Origin: an uncultured Treponema sp.
GTDB taxonomy: Bacteria; Spirochaetota; Spirochaetia; Treponematales; Treponemataceae
Length of the DNA stretch: 5,111 nt
Direction of reading: 5' to 3'
NCBI GenBank assembly: GCA_937915735.1
Contig: CALGGS010000033.1
Span: 1 to 5,111 of the forward strand
The notes beneath the pieces were generated by a model. That model was not told where the DNA came from. It made no database searches and was given only the letters and a program-made list of their open reading frames with translations. Each line of letters opens with the position of its first letter. Position 1 is the stretch's first letter. A program made the translations under genes and the position numbers. Shown here piece by piece: positions 1-5,111 of the stretch.

Positions 1-1
1 A

Positions 2-1126
2 AACACCCTCGCCGCAAACTTGCAGCAGGTTCAGACGGCTTTCGTGCGTTTTGCCGATGCAAAGCTCACAGAACCACTTGAAAAGCTCACAAACTTACTG
101 AACAAACTTGCGGAAGATCCAGAAGCGTTTAACCGTATCTTTACAGGAATAGCGGTGGGAATCGGTTCAATAGCGGCTGTCAAAGGACTTTCAAGCGTTA
201 TCAATATAGTCTCAAGCATTGCAAGCCTAAAAAAAAGCGGCGGGAACATCAGCATAGGCTCTAATCTTGGCGGAGCCGGAATGCCTGTCTATGTCACGAA
301 CTGGGGCGGCAAGGCTGGAGCTTCGCCTTTTCCAAGCTCAGGTTCAGCCGGAAATCAACAGGCTCTTGGGAGAACCCCGACGGGGCAACCTGCAGGAACT
401 CCTCTCAACGCTGGCTCTCAGGGAAACACATTGCAGAAAATGGGCGGAGCTGCAAACCAAGCTGTAAAAGGCCTTACAGGAAAACAGCTTGCCGCCGGCG
501 GAGCTGCTGCAGGAATCGGGGCGGCTCTTGTTGCTATTCCGAGTGCGGTCAACGAGGTGGCAGAAATTAATGCGGACGAGACTCTGACAGATAAAGAAAA
601 ATCAACAAAGAAAGGCGGAGCTATTGGCGATGCTGCAGGAACTGTAATAGGTGCGACGGCGGGCGGTGTTGCCGGAGTTGCGGCGGGTGCTGCCGTTGGT
701 GCGGCTGTCGGTTCTGTCATTCCTGTTTTGGGAACTGCTGTCGGTGCGCTCGTTGGTGCTGGCATCGGAGCTTTGGGCGGATGGCTTGGCGGCAAGGCAG
801 GTCGGGCAATCGGCGAAGGAATAGGAAGTGCGGTCGCAGGAGATGACGAAGAACAGCTTTCGGAAACTTTAGAAGACCAGCTTCCAGCGGGTACGATTCC
901 TGCAGAAACTCTGCCGCCTGAAATTACAAATCAGTATATGAGCGGCGAGCCAAAATATTCAGGTGTGCAAACAACCGCAAACCTTGAAGGAGAGGTCGCA
1001 ATGAAAGTTGATATTGATATAACCAACAAAACACCGACCGTCAATGCGGAATTCATCAGAAACACGACAGGTGGTCGCGTAATGCCGGAACTTGGAAGCG
1101 CAAAAGCAGCGAGGGAAACTTTATGA
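2..1126 (+). CDS. Phage tail tape measure protein, C-terminal part (5' partial, Mu gp42-like)
   Basis: The reading frame is open from the left edge, and the protein-like sequence begins before the first possible start (a TTG at 20), so this is the C-terminal 374 residues of a longer protein. The first ~65 residues (LTEPLEKLTNLLNKLAEDPE, then a hydrophobic run) look like the helical part that precedes the membrane-like segment of tape measure proteins. Next comes a Gly/Ser/Pro/Gln-rich linker (about nt 270-430). A Gly/Ala-rich hydrophobic region with GxxxG-type spacing follows (about nt 614-840), then an acidic stretch (DDEEQLSETLEDQ) and a short beta-like tail. Tape measure proteins fill the tail tube, set tail length and are released into the cell envelope on injection. 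The position directly upstream of an N-like gene is that of Mu gp42. The stop overlaps the next start as ATGA. The tape measure call rests on composition and synteny more than on conserved motifs. Function is fairly secure; total length is unknown. Confidence 0.85.
   Translation, partial: NTLAANLQQVQTAFVRFADAKLTEPLEKLTNLLNKLAEDPEAFNRIFTGIAVGIGSIAAVKGLSSVINIVSSIASLKKSGGNISIGSNLGGAGMPVYVTNWGGKAGASPFPSSGSAGNQQALGRTPTGQPAGTPLNAGSQGNTLQKMGGAANQAVKGLTGKQLAAGGAAAGIGAALVAIPSAVNEVAEINADETLTDKEKSTKKGGAIGDAAGTVIGATAGGVAGVAAGAAVGAAVGSVIPVLGTAVGALVGAGIGALGGWLGGKAGRAIGEGIGSAVAGDDEEQLSETLEDQLPAGTIPAETLPPEITNQYMSGEPKYSGVQTTANLEGEVAMKVDIDITNKTPTVNAEFIRNTTGGRVMPELGSAKAARETL
614..840 (+). other. Glycine-zipper hydrophobic segment in the tape measure protein
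   Basis: About 75 codons are dominated by Gly, Ala and Val, with small residues repeated every four positions (for example GTVIGATAGGVAGVAAGAA and GALVGAGIGALGGWLGGKAG). Such glycine zippers pack helices closely and insert in membranes. A stretch like this near the C-terminus is common in tape measure proteins and is thought to help form the channel through the inner membrane during DNA entry. That role is inferred here. A shorter Gly/Ala hydrophobic stretch (GGAAAGIGAALVAIPSAV, about nt 497-552) lies just upstream. Confidence 0.7.
1111..1115 (+). promoter_or_regulatory. Ribosome binding site of the N-like gene
   Basis: GAGGG lies 7 nt upstream of the ATG at 1123, inside the end of the tape measure gene. 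It supports that ATG, which overlaps the upstream stop (ATGA), and points to translational coupling. Confidence 0.7.
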
Positions 1127-2475
1127 GCACATCAAAAGCGGCAATCAGCTTTGACCCTTCATTACCCAGAACATACAGCGATTCCTGGCGTGAGGCTTAC
1201 GGTCAGGGAACGGACACACCACGGCTCTCCTCATACCAGTCCCCGGACGGCGAGCCTGTCGTTTTCGCCTATGACTCAATCTCTCTTGGCGGCGGTCAGA
1301 ATATCTACACGGTGGAATACCCTTTCGGGTTCTGGTCGAATACCAAGCTCGGAGACAAAACGCACTCGCTCCGCATAAAAGGACACTTCATCGGCGAGAG
1401 CTACATAGCGGAGAGAACAAAACTTGCTGCGGCACTGCAAGTTCCCACGGATGACGACACGCCAGGCTTCCTTGACCTTCCGCTCTGGGGTCGGTTCAAG
1501 GTCGTCGTTGTGGGCTGGGATATAGCCGAGGAAAAGCAGAAAACAGGAATGTCGGATATCTCGCTTGAATTGACGAGGGCTGGATATTCCGACACGAAGC
1601 GGCTTGATACGGCCGTCTCAAACCTGAGCAAGCAGAATGTTGATAGTGCCGTTTCAAACCTGAAAAAAGTTTCTGTTGCTTCTTTTGAGAAGGCTGTCGA
1701 AAAGTCAAAAGACACGAATATGCTCGCATCGGGATTCGTGCAACTCACGAAATCGCTCGCGAACATAGCCGGCAGGGTGCAGGGCGCAAGAGCCGCAATG
1801 AACTCGGCGGTAAGCAAAATAAACTCCGTCACAAGTCTCATCGCTCAGGGAGTCCGTGCCCCCAAGGAGCTTGCACAGGCTTTCGTCTCCGCCGTGTACG
1901 GAATTGTAGAGGGCATTCTTGAAATCAAGAACGCCGCCGATGAGACAGCATCCTACTTCATGGGTAGCGATGATGACGGCGGCGACACGAACGACTCCGT
2001 TATGGAAAAGTTCATCAAAAGAAACGAGAAGAATGTCATTATGAACTTCCTTACAGCCACGAACTACGGGCTTCCTGACGAGACCGTAACGGAGCAGCAG
2101 CGGAACACGAAAAAGGCGATTGAGAACCTTTACCGCATGGCCGCGTTCGGAGCAGTCGCACAGCTCTTCGTTAAGGTTGACCCCGAAACGCAGAGTTTCG
2201 AGAAGCAGAGCGGGCTTTGGACGCTCTTTGAGAAACTTGAGAAATCAATAGAAAAAGAAAACCCCGATGTCTATGAGGCTGTTGAGGAGACACGGATTGC
2301 CTGTGCCCAAACGCTCCTTACCTACAGCTACGACAGGGAGCTGACAAGATATGTCAGAAAAGCAATGCCGTTGCTTCCGCTTGCGTTGTATCTCGGTTGT
2401 GATGCGGAGAAAATCAGAAGCCTTAATGAAGTCGCTGATTCATTCCTGATTGAAGGAGATGTGATTTATGTCTGA
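1123..2475 (+). CDS. DNA circularization / N-family tail protein (Mu gp43-like)
   Basis: The protein is 450 residues, close to Mu N (about 490). Residues ~15-155 fit the DNA_circ_N domain: an initial SWREAYG, a segment YTVEYPFGFW corresponding to the family's HEYPF motif, then LRIKGHFIGESYIAERTKL, a GFLDLPLWG loop and a final SLELTRAG strand. The middle (~165-300) is helical and Ala/Lys/Ser-rich, with a 12-residue tandem repeat near 162-185. The C-terminus (ALYLGCDAEKIRSLNEVADS, IEGDVIYV) matches the family ending, in which a 'YG-A-R--EL---N' helix precedes a 'P---LRV' strand. The 'DNA circularization' name is historical. In Mu this is a tail or baseplate component needed for infectivity, and by position it would join the tail tube to the hub. 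The ATG overlaps the tape measure stop and has a good upstream GAGGG. The 3' end overlaps the hub gene by 8 nt. Family assignment is strong; the exact structural role is inferred. Confidence 0.9.
   Translation: MSTSKAAISFDPSLPRTYSDSWREAYGQGTDTPRLSSYQSPDGEPVVFAYDSISLGGGQNIYTVEYPFGFWSNTKLGDKTHSLRIKGHFIGESYIAERTKLAAALQVPTDDDTPGFLDLPLWGRFKVVVVGWDIAEEKQKTGMSDISLELTRAGYSDTKRLDTAVSNLSKQNVDSAVSNLKKVSVASFEKAVEKSKDTNMLASGFVQLTKSLANIAGRVQGARAAMNSAVSKINSVTSLIAQGVRAPKELAQAFVSAVYGIVEGILEIKNAADETASYFMGSDDDGGDTNDSVMEKFIKRNEKNVIMNFLTATNYGLPDETVTEQQRNTKKAIENLYRMAAFGAVAQLFVKVDPETQSFEKQSGLWTLFEKLEKSIEKENPDVYEAVEETRIACAQTLLTYSYDRELTRYVRKAMPLLPLALYLGCDAEKIRSLNEVADSFLIEGDVIYV
1606..1677 (+). repeat. Tandem 12-codon repeat in the N-like gene
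   Basis: Two adjacent 12-residue units, LDTAVSNLSKQN and VDSAVSNLKKVS, share D-(T/S)-AVSNL-x-K. At the DNA level the block gccgtctcaaacctga (1612-1627) recurs 36 nt later at 1648-1663 with one mismatch. This looks like a small in-frame duplication in a helical linker, just after the N-terminal domain. Confidence 0.75.
2453..2458 (+). promoter_or_regulatory. Ribosome binding site of the hub gene
   Basis: AAGGAG lies 9 nt before the ATG at 2468, within the end of the N-like gene. It supports a start that overlaps the upstream gene by 8 nt. Confidence 0.75.
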
Positions 2476-3529
2476 GGTTGCCGTCGCAGTCTGGAACTCA
2501 AAAACAAAAAAATATGTTAATGTCTCTTGGAAGCGTGTCATGGTCAGAAAATCGCTTGATGAAATCTGCCATTATGCGGAGGTCGAGATTCCAGCATCGG
2601 AGAGGGATTTGTTCCACAAGCACGGCATTTTTCAAGTCCGTTACCTGAGCAAATACATCTCTGAAGGTCGCGACAGCTACGGCGGAGAATACGGCTTCCA
2701 TCCCGTGACAACAGTTTACATCGACCAGATTGACGAGGAGACGGAAAAGTCTTCCCACGGAATAATCATCACAGGACGGAGCGCAGCCCGCGACATCATA
2801 GACAGCAAGTGGAGCGGGACTGTTTCAGGGAATCAGACATTGCTCACGGTTCTCCGCCAGATTGCGGGCGAGTTCGGCTTTGAGGAGAAGGATGTAATCT
2901 GCCTTCCGACGAACGCGGGCGACTTTACGAAAAGTGTTTTCTCGTTCTCATGGGAAAACGAAAGCCCGTGGGCGAAGCTCCTGACATTGGCGGACGCTCA
3001 GGGCTTCATCATAACTTCCAACCAGCTGGGCGGATTGTACATTGAGCAACCCGCCCGCAGTTCGTGCAACTGGGGCTTCGCCATCGAGGAGGGCGTGAAT
3101 GTCATACACCCCAGAAGAAGCGAGAGCGGAGCCGAGCAGTTCCATGAGTACATCGTGAACTGCTGCTCAAAGGAAGGAAGGGCAATCGACAGCACCTGTC
3201 CCAACAAAAGAAAGCTGACAATCAATTTATCTGAATTCATAATCGACCAGGAGAAACTTGACCGCCGTGCAAAGACTGAAATGCTCCGCCGCCGTGAGGA
3301 CAGAATCACCTGCACCCTGAGCGGCTGGGGACTGTCCGAGGGGCAGATAAAGAAACTCGGCGGCACATACCACAAGGAAATCTTCTGGGAAGTCAATCTT
3401 TTAATTCCGGTTAAAATACCGTCCTGCAATATGAATGCTAATATGCTCATATCGCAGGTGGAGTACTCTGCTGACAGCAACTCGCTTTCCTGCGATGTAA
3501 CGCTAGTCAAGCCAGAGGCATATCGTTGA
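2468..3529 (+). CDS. Phage baseplate hub protein (Mu P / gp44-like, GPD-type)
   Basis: This 353-residue protein is slightly shorter than Mu P (about 380). Its layout follows the gpP / T4 gp27-like hub family. The N-terminal beta domain carries the early strand YVNVSWKRVMVRKSLDEI. It is followed by VYIDQIDEETEKSSHGIIITGRSAARDIID, matching the family's 'G-v------s----i-GR---DLvD' pattern. Near residues 155-195 comes WENESPWAKLLTLADAQGF followed by GGLYIEQPA, matching the 'gEs---aL-RlA---G-l---d--G-L-l-rp' signature. The C-terminal section has RRREDRITCTLSGW, then MLISQVEYSADSNSLSCDVT and KPEAY, like the 'ML(I/V)--V-y--d--G----L-l--P-AY' ending of the family. Hub trimers cap the tail tube and bind the spike below. 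The gene overlaps its neighbours by 8 nt and 4 nt. Nine cysteines, including CC-x10-C at residues 232-244, are unusual for a hub. No enzymatic motif is seen. Confidence 0.9.
   Translation: MSEVAVAVWNSKTKKYVNVSWKRVMVRKSLDEICHYAEVEIPASERDLFHKHGIFQVRYLSKYISEGRDSYGGEYGFHPVTTVYIDQIDEETEKSSHGIIITGRSAARDIIDSKWSGTVSGNQTLLTVLRQIAGEFGFEEKDVICLPTNAGDFTKSVFSFSWENESPWAKLLTLADAQGFIITSNQLGGLYIEQPARSSCNWGFAIEEGVNVIHPRRSESGAEQFHEYIVNCCSKEGRAIDSTCPNKRKLTINLSEFIIDQEKLDRRAKTEMLRRREDRITCTLSGWGLSEGQIKKLGGTYHKEIFWEVNLLIPVKIPSCNMNANMLISQVEYSADSNSLSCDVTLVKPEAYR
3514..3518 (+). promoter_or_regulatory. Ribosome binding site deciding a TTG start
   Basis: AGAGG lies 7 nt before the TTG at 3526. No ATG or GTG occurs in the following frame before the conserved domain begins, so this site plus the TTGA stop/start overlap supports TTG as the real initiator of the spike gene. 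Confidence 0.65.
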
Positions 3530-4020
3530 ATATTGGGGAAATCGCTTCAAAAATCAGAAACATTTTTCAGCCAGCCGAATTCGTTAAAAGAAACGATGAC
3601 GGCTCCGTGCAGATTAAAACGGCTTACAACAGAACCGTTGACAACCTTGAAGAAGCATTTCCCTATGGTCTTACATCAAAAGCGAAAAAAGGAAAAGTCA
3701 CCGTCCTTTGTGCGGGCGGCAATCTTGATGCAATCCGCATTCTTCCTGTCGAAAGCGTAGAGGGTGCTCCAGAGCTTGAAGAAGGAGATGTCGCACTCTG
3801 GAACGAGGGCGGGGCTTTCGTCATTCTTCGTGATGACGGAAAAATTGAAATTGCGAACGGTAGCCAAAATATAACAAAACTTATTCTTGACCTGTTAGAC
3901 GCTCTCATCCAGTTTAAAACTTTCGGCTCTCCTACAACACAGCAAACAGACCCCTCATCAGTTCAGTCGCTCACACGGGTCAAAGAGAACTGGAAACAGC
4001 TTTTCAAGGAAGGAGAATAA
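3526..4020 (+). CDS. Baseplate spike / assembly protein (Mu gp45-like, gpV-type)
   Basis: The protein is 164 residues and starts at TTG. Residues ~17-110 resemble the Mu gp45 domain: a polar opening strand (VKRNDDGSVQIKT), an FPYGL segment (45-49) matching the family's 'YG(F/L)TS', a strand-rich core containing CAGGNLDAIRI in place of 'GGDR----V', then EGDVALWNEGGAFVILRDDG and KIEIANG, the typical 'GEVALY---G--I-L--DG-I-I' end of the OB fold. In Mu this trimer forms the central spike that pierces the envelope. Residues ~115-164 are a predicted helical tail (NITKLILDLLDALIQFKTFG, a PTTQQTDPSS linker, LTRVKENWKQLFKEG) instead of a long beta-helix. There is no histidine anywhere, so no HxH iron-binding tip. 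It follows the hub gene with a 4-nt overlap, as in Mu. Family assignment is good; the nature of the tip is open. Confidence 0.87.
   Translation: MNIGEIASKIRNIFQPAEFVKRNDDGSVQIKTAYNRTVDNLEEAFPYGLTSKAKKGKVTVLCAGGNLDAIRILPVESVEGAPELEEGDVALWNEGGAFVILRDDGKIEIANGSQNITKLILDLLDALIQFKTFGSPTTQQTDPSSVQSLTRVKENWKQLFKEGE
4006..4015 (+). promoter_or_regulatory. Strong ribosome binding site of the 72-codon gene
   Basis: AAGGAAGGAG has two overlapping AGGA cores and sits in the last codons of the spike gene, where it encodes its Lys-Glu-Gly-Glu end. It is 6 nt from the ATG at 4022 and 9 nt from the adjacent ATG at 4025, so either codon could initiate. The strength of the site argues that the small gene is translated. 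Confidence 0.75.
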
Positions 4021-4021
4021 A

Positions 4022-4240
4022 ATGATGGATGAGTCAACTCTTTCAGCTAATCTTCTCAGTCTTTTTCAATCAATGCACGGAGACGAGCCAATGACAGAAA
4101 AAGATTATGCCGACAACCTTGCAAAAATCATCACCGACCACATAAAGACAGCCGAGGTGCAACCGGGAATTAATGTAAAAACAACAGGAAGTGCAACCGC
4201 ACAGGCAGGAGCTACCACAGGCACGGGGAAAATACAATGA
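4022..4240 (+). CDS. Small hypothetical tail-operon protein (72 aa)
   Basis: I do not recognise this protein. It begins with two consecutive Met codons, 1 nt after the spike stop and behind a strong AAGGAAGGAG site, and ends by ATGA overlap with the gp46-like gene. These features make it very likely a real gene. Residues ~1-43 look helical and acidic (MDESTLSANLLSLFQSM, then EKDYADNLAKIITDHIKTAE). Residues ~50-72 are a low-complexity Gly/Thr/Ala tail (VKTTGSATAQAGATTGTGKI). There is no signal peptide, membrane segment or cysteine. The gene has no counterpart at this position in Mu, where gene 45 is followed directly by 46. Small proteins with a helical start and a Gly/Thr-rich end occur beside baseplate genes in other phages, but I can only recall this loosely. 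A structural or assembly-helper role in the baseplate is an inference from location alone. Confidence 0.8.
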   Translation: MMDESTLSANLLSLFQSMHGDEPMTEKDYADNLAKIITDHIKTAEVQPGINVKTTGSATAQAGATTGTGKIQ

Positions 4241-4569
4241 CAATCGGGAAAATTGAGAATTGGAGCGACATTCGCGAACTCGTGCTTATGAGCATAGGAA
4301 CTGACAAGGGCAGATGGTGGGCTTATCCTGAATTCGGCTCTGAGCTTTGGCAGCTTAGGCAGACTGGAAAAGTTGACGGAAACACGGCTGGAACTGTACG
4401 CCAGATGATTCTTGATAGCCTTCAATGGCTGATAGATGACGGACTTGCAAAAGATATTGAGTGCGAGGCGGAGCGGGCGGACAAGAACCGCATAAACTAT
4501 CGTGTAAAGGTTACACGACCGAACGGAAGCGACATATTGGTGGAGGATATTTGGAATGGCATCTACTAG
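4237..4569 (+). CDS. Baseplate wedge protein (Mu gp46-like, T4 gp25-related)
   Basis: The protein is 110 residues, a little shorter than Mu gp46. It carries the family signature: LVLMSIGTDKGRWW (residues 15-28), then FGSELWQLRQTGKV (33-46), matching the 'RGWW----iGSrLWlL-R-K' motif. DSLQWLIDDGLAKDIECEAE (60-79) then matches 'AL-WL--DGVA--v-v-a'. The last strands (NYRVKVTRPNGSDILVEDIW) complete the gp25-like fold. In contractile tails this protein sits in the inner baseplate and links hub, sheath and the gp47/J wedge. It starts at an ATG overlapping the upstream stop (ATGA). Its own Shine-Dalgarno is weak (GGGG at 4225-4228), so translation probably depends on ribosomes finishing the 72-codon gene. 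The 3' end overlaps the gp47-like gene by 14 nt. Confidence 0.9.
   Translation: MTIGKIENWSDIRELVLMSIGTDKGRWWAYPEFGSELWQLRQTGKVDGNTAGTVRQMILDSLQWLIDDGLAKDIECEAERADKNRINYRVKVTRPNGSDILVEDIWNGIY
4542..4546 (+). promoter_or_regulatory. Ribosome binding site of the gp47-like gene
   Basis: A full GGAGG core lies 9 nt before the ATG at 4556, inside the gp46-like gene. It fixes the start of the J gene 14 nt before the upstream gene ends. Confidence 0.8.
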
Positions 4570-5111
4570 ACCGACACTTCAAGCCCTGCTCGACAGGGCT
4601 TATTCAAATTACATAAGCCGTTTGAAGCCTATGGAAAGGACACCGAGATACAACTTGATAAAAGTCCTTGCTTCGATCCAGGCGGGAACTCAGCATCAGA
4701 ATCTTGGCGACCTTGATTTTCTTACTGACCAGCTTTTCCCTGATACGGCGACCGGGGAATATCTCCGTGCACACTGGTCAGACCGTGTTCCGGCTTTGTA
4801 TGCGAGTGCAGCCGTTGGAACTGTCATTCAGACAGGCGTTGCAGGTGCAGCCCTTCCTTCTGGTCTTATATACCAGTCGGCAAACGGCAAGCGTTATTAT
4901 ACAGCCAAAACCTACACAATCGGAGAAGAAGGAACTGTCGAAGTTTATGTAACGGCGGAAGAAGCTGGAAGCGCAAGCAATGCGGATGCGGATGCTGAGC
5001 TTTCGATTGTTTCCTCTCTTACAACGGGCTTGGACAGCACGGCAAAAGTCGGAAGCGGCGGGCTGAAAGGCGGCGTTGACGGAGAGAGCGACGAGGAATA
5101 TTTAGCCCGTG
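4556..5111 (+). CDS. Baseplate J family protein, N-terminal part (Mu gp47-like, 3' partial)
   Basis: The frame starts at ATG 4556 and stays open for 185 codons to the right edge, so the C-terminal half or so is missing (Mu gp47 is about 360 residues). The sequence has the baseplate J hallmarks: an N-terminal helical part (PTLQALLDRAYSNYISRL), a middle helix pair, then FPDTATGEYLRAHWSDRVPA (residues 61-80), matching the family's 'D-A-G--Ld-ha---gv-R-PA'. Next come GTVIQTGVAGAALPSGLIYQ (family 'G-v--tG--G--iP-Gt'), the strand VEVYVTAEEAGSASNADADA, and GLKGGVDGESDEEYLAR (residues 169-185), the classic 'GGtD-Es-e-lr-R' motif. The protein, like T4 gp6 and P2 gpJ, forms the wedge that encircles the hub and relays the contraction signal. 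Placement directly after gp46 is as in Mu. Confidence 0.93.
   Translation, partial: MASTRPTLQALLDRAYSNYISRLKPMERTPRYNLIKVLASIQAGTQHQNLGDLDFLTDQLFPDTATGEYLRAHWSDRVPALYASAAVGTVIQTGVAGAALPSGLIYQSANGKRYYTAKTYTIGEEGTVEVYVTAEEAGSASNADADAELSIVSSLTTGLDSTAKVGSGGLKGGVDGESDEEYLAR
4581..4601 (+). repeat. Perfect 8-bp stem-loop at the start of the gp47-like gene
   Basis: AAGCCCTG (4581-4588) and CAGGGCTT (4594-4601) are exact reverse complements around a 5-nt loop CTCGA. The hairpin lies 12 nt after the gp46-like stop and about 25 nt after the gp47 start codon, inside coding sequence (QALLDRAY). No T-run follows, so it is not a standard intrinsic terminator. It could slow ribosomes or affect mRNA stability at this junction, or be chance. 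Confidence 0.55.

Noticed and set aside
418..795. Minus-strand open frame of 125 codons, Pro/Ala-rich
   Set aside because: It is the antisense of the Gly/Ala-rich tape measure segment; its low-complexity composition follows directly from the GGC/GCx codons on the other strand.
1401..1841. Minus-strand open frame of 146 codons
   Set aside because: It is antisense to the N-like gene, Ser/Phe-rich as expected from reading Glu/Lys/Ala codons backwards, and has no supporting context.
2998..3510. Minus-strand open frame of 170 codons
   Set aside because: It lies wholly opposite the well-supported hub gene, has no family resemblance I can see, and every real gene here runs on the + strand.
4105..4425. 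Minus-strand open frame of 106 codons across the 72-codon and gp46-like genes
   Set aside because: It is antisense to two coupled + strand genes with clear ribosome binding or overlap signals, and shows no recognisable features.
4581..4601. Intrinsic terminator after the gp46-like gene
   Set aside because: The stem is perfect, but it lies inside the gp47-like coding sequence and is followed by ATTCAAATT, not a T-run.
4668..4952. Plus-strand open frame of 94 codons
   Set aside because: It is out of frame within the gp47-like gene, whose own frame carries the conserved baseplate J motifs.
1..5111. CRISPR array, tRNA, insertion sequence, defence gene or cargo genes
   Set aside because: The window is continuously coding for tail proteins. 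I saw no spaced repeats, cloverleaf-like segments, transposase motifs or inserted cargo apart from the 72-codon gene.

Overview
The window is a stretch of a phage contractile-tail late operon, all on the + strand, with no host gene in view. The gene order and the proteins match the Mu tail and baseplate block: tape measure (gp42-like), N / DNA-circularization protein (gp43-like), hub P (gp44-like), baseplate spike (gp45-like), an extra 72-codon gene, baseplate wedge gp46-like, and baseplate J (gp47-like). The first gene enters from the left edge and the last leaves at the right edge, so both are partial.

Layout: 2-1126 is the C-terminal part of the tape measure, ending in a Gly/Ala-rich hydrophobic stretch. 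1123-2475 is the N-like protein, 2468-3529 the hub, 3526-4020 the spike (TTG start), 4022-4240 a small unassigned protein, 4237-4569 the gp46-like wedge, and 4556-5111 the start of the gp47-like J protein. Adjacent genes overlap by 4 to 14 nt, or in one case are separated by 1 nt, so there is no intergenic space, internal promoter or terminator. This implies one polycistronic message with translational coupling. The products would build the lower tail: the tape measure inside the tube, then the N and P hub proteins, the central spike, and the gp46 and gp47 wedge proteins that hold the hub and trigger sheath contraction.

Host: the sequence has intermediate GC, strong AGGAG-type Shine-Dalgarno sites and Mu-family proteins that are clearly diverged from Mu itself. 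That fits a Mu-like phage or prophage of a bacterium outside the enterobacteria. A spirochaete (Treponema) or another anaerobe is possible, but this is a low-confidence impression because no host gene is present. The window cannot show whether the source is an intact phage, a prophage remnant or a tail-only particle. All frames are open and show no decay.

I found no clearly new system. The points most worth a second look are the extra small gene between spike and wedge, the absence of any histidine (and so of the HxH iron-binding tip) in the spike, a perfect 8-bp stem-loop just inside the gp47-like gene, and a shift in codon preference across the N and P genes that suggests modular exchange.
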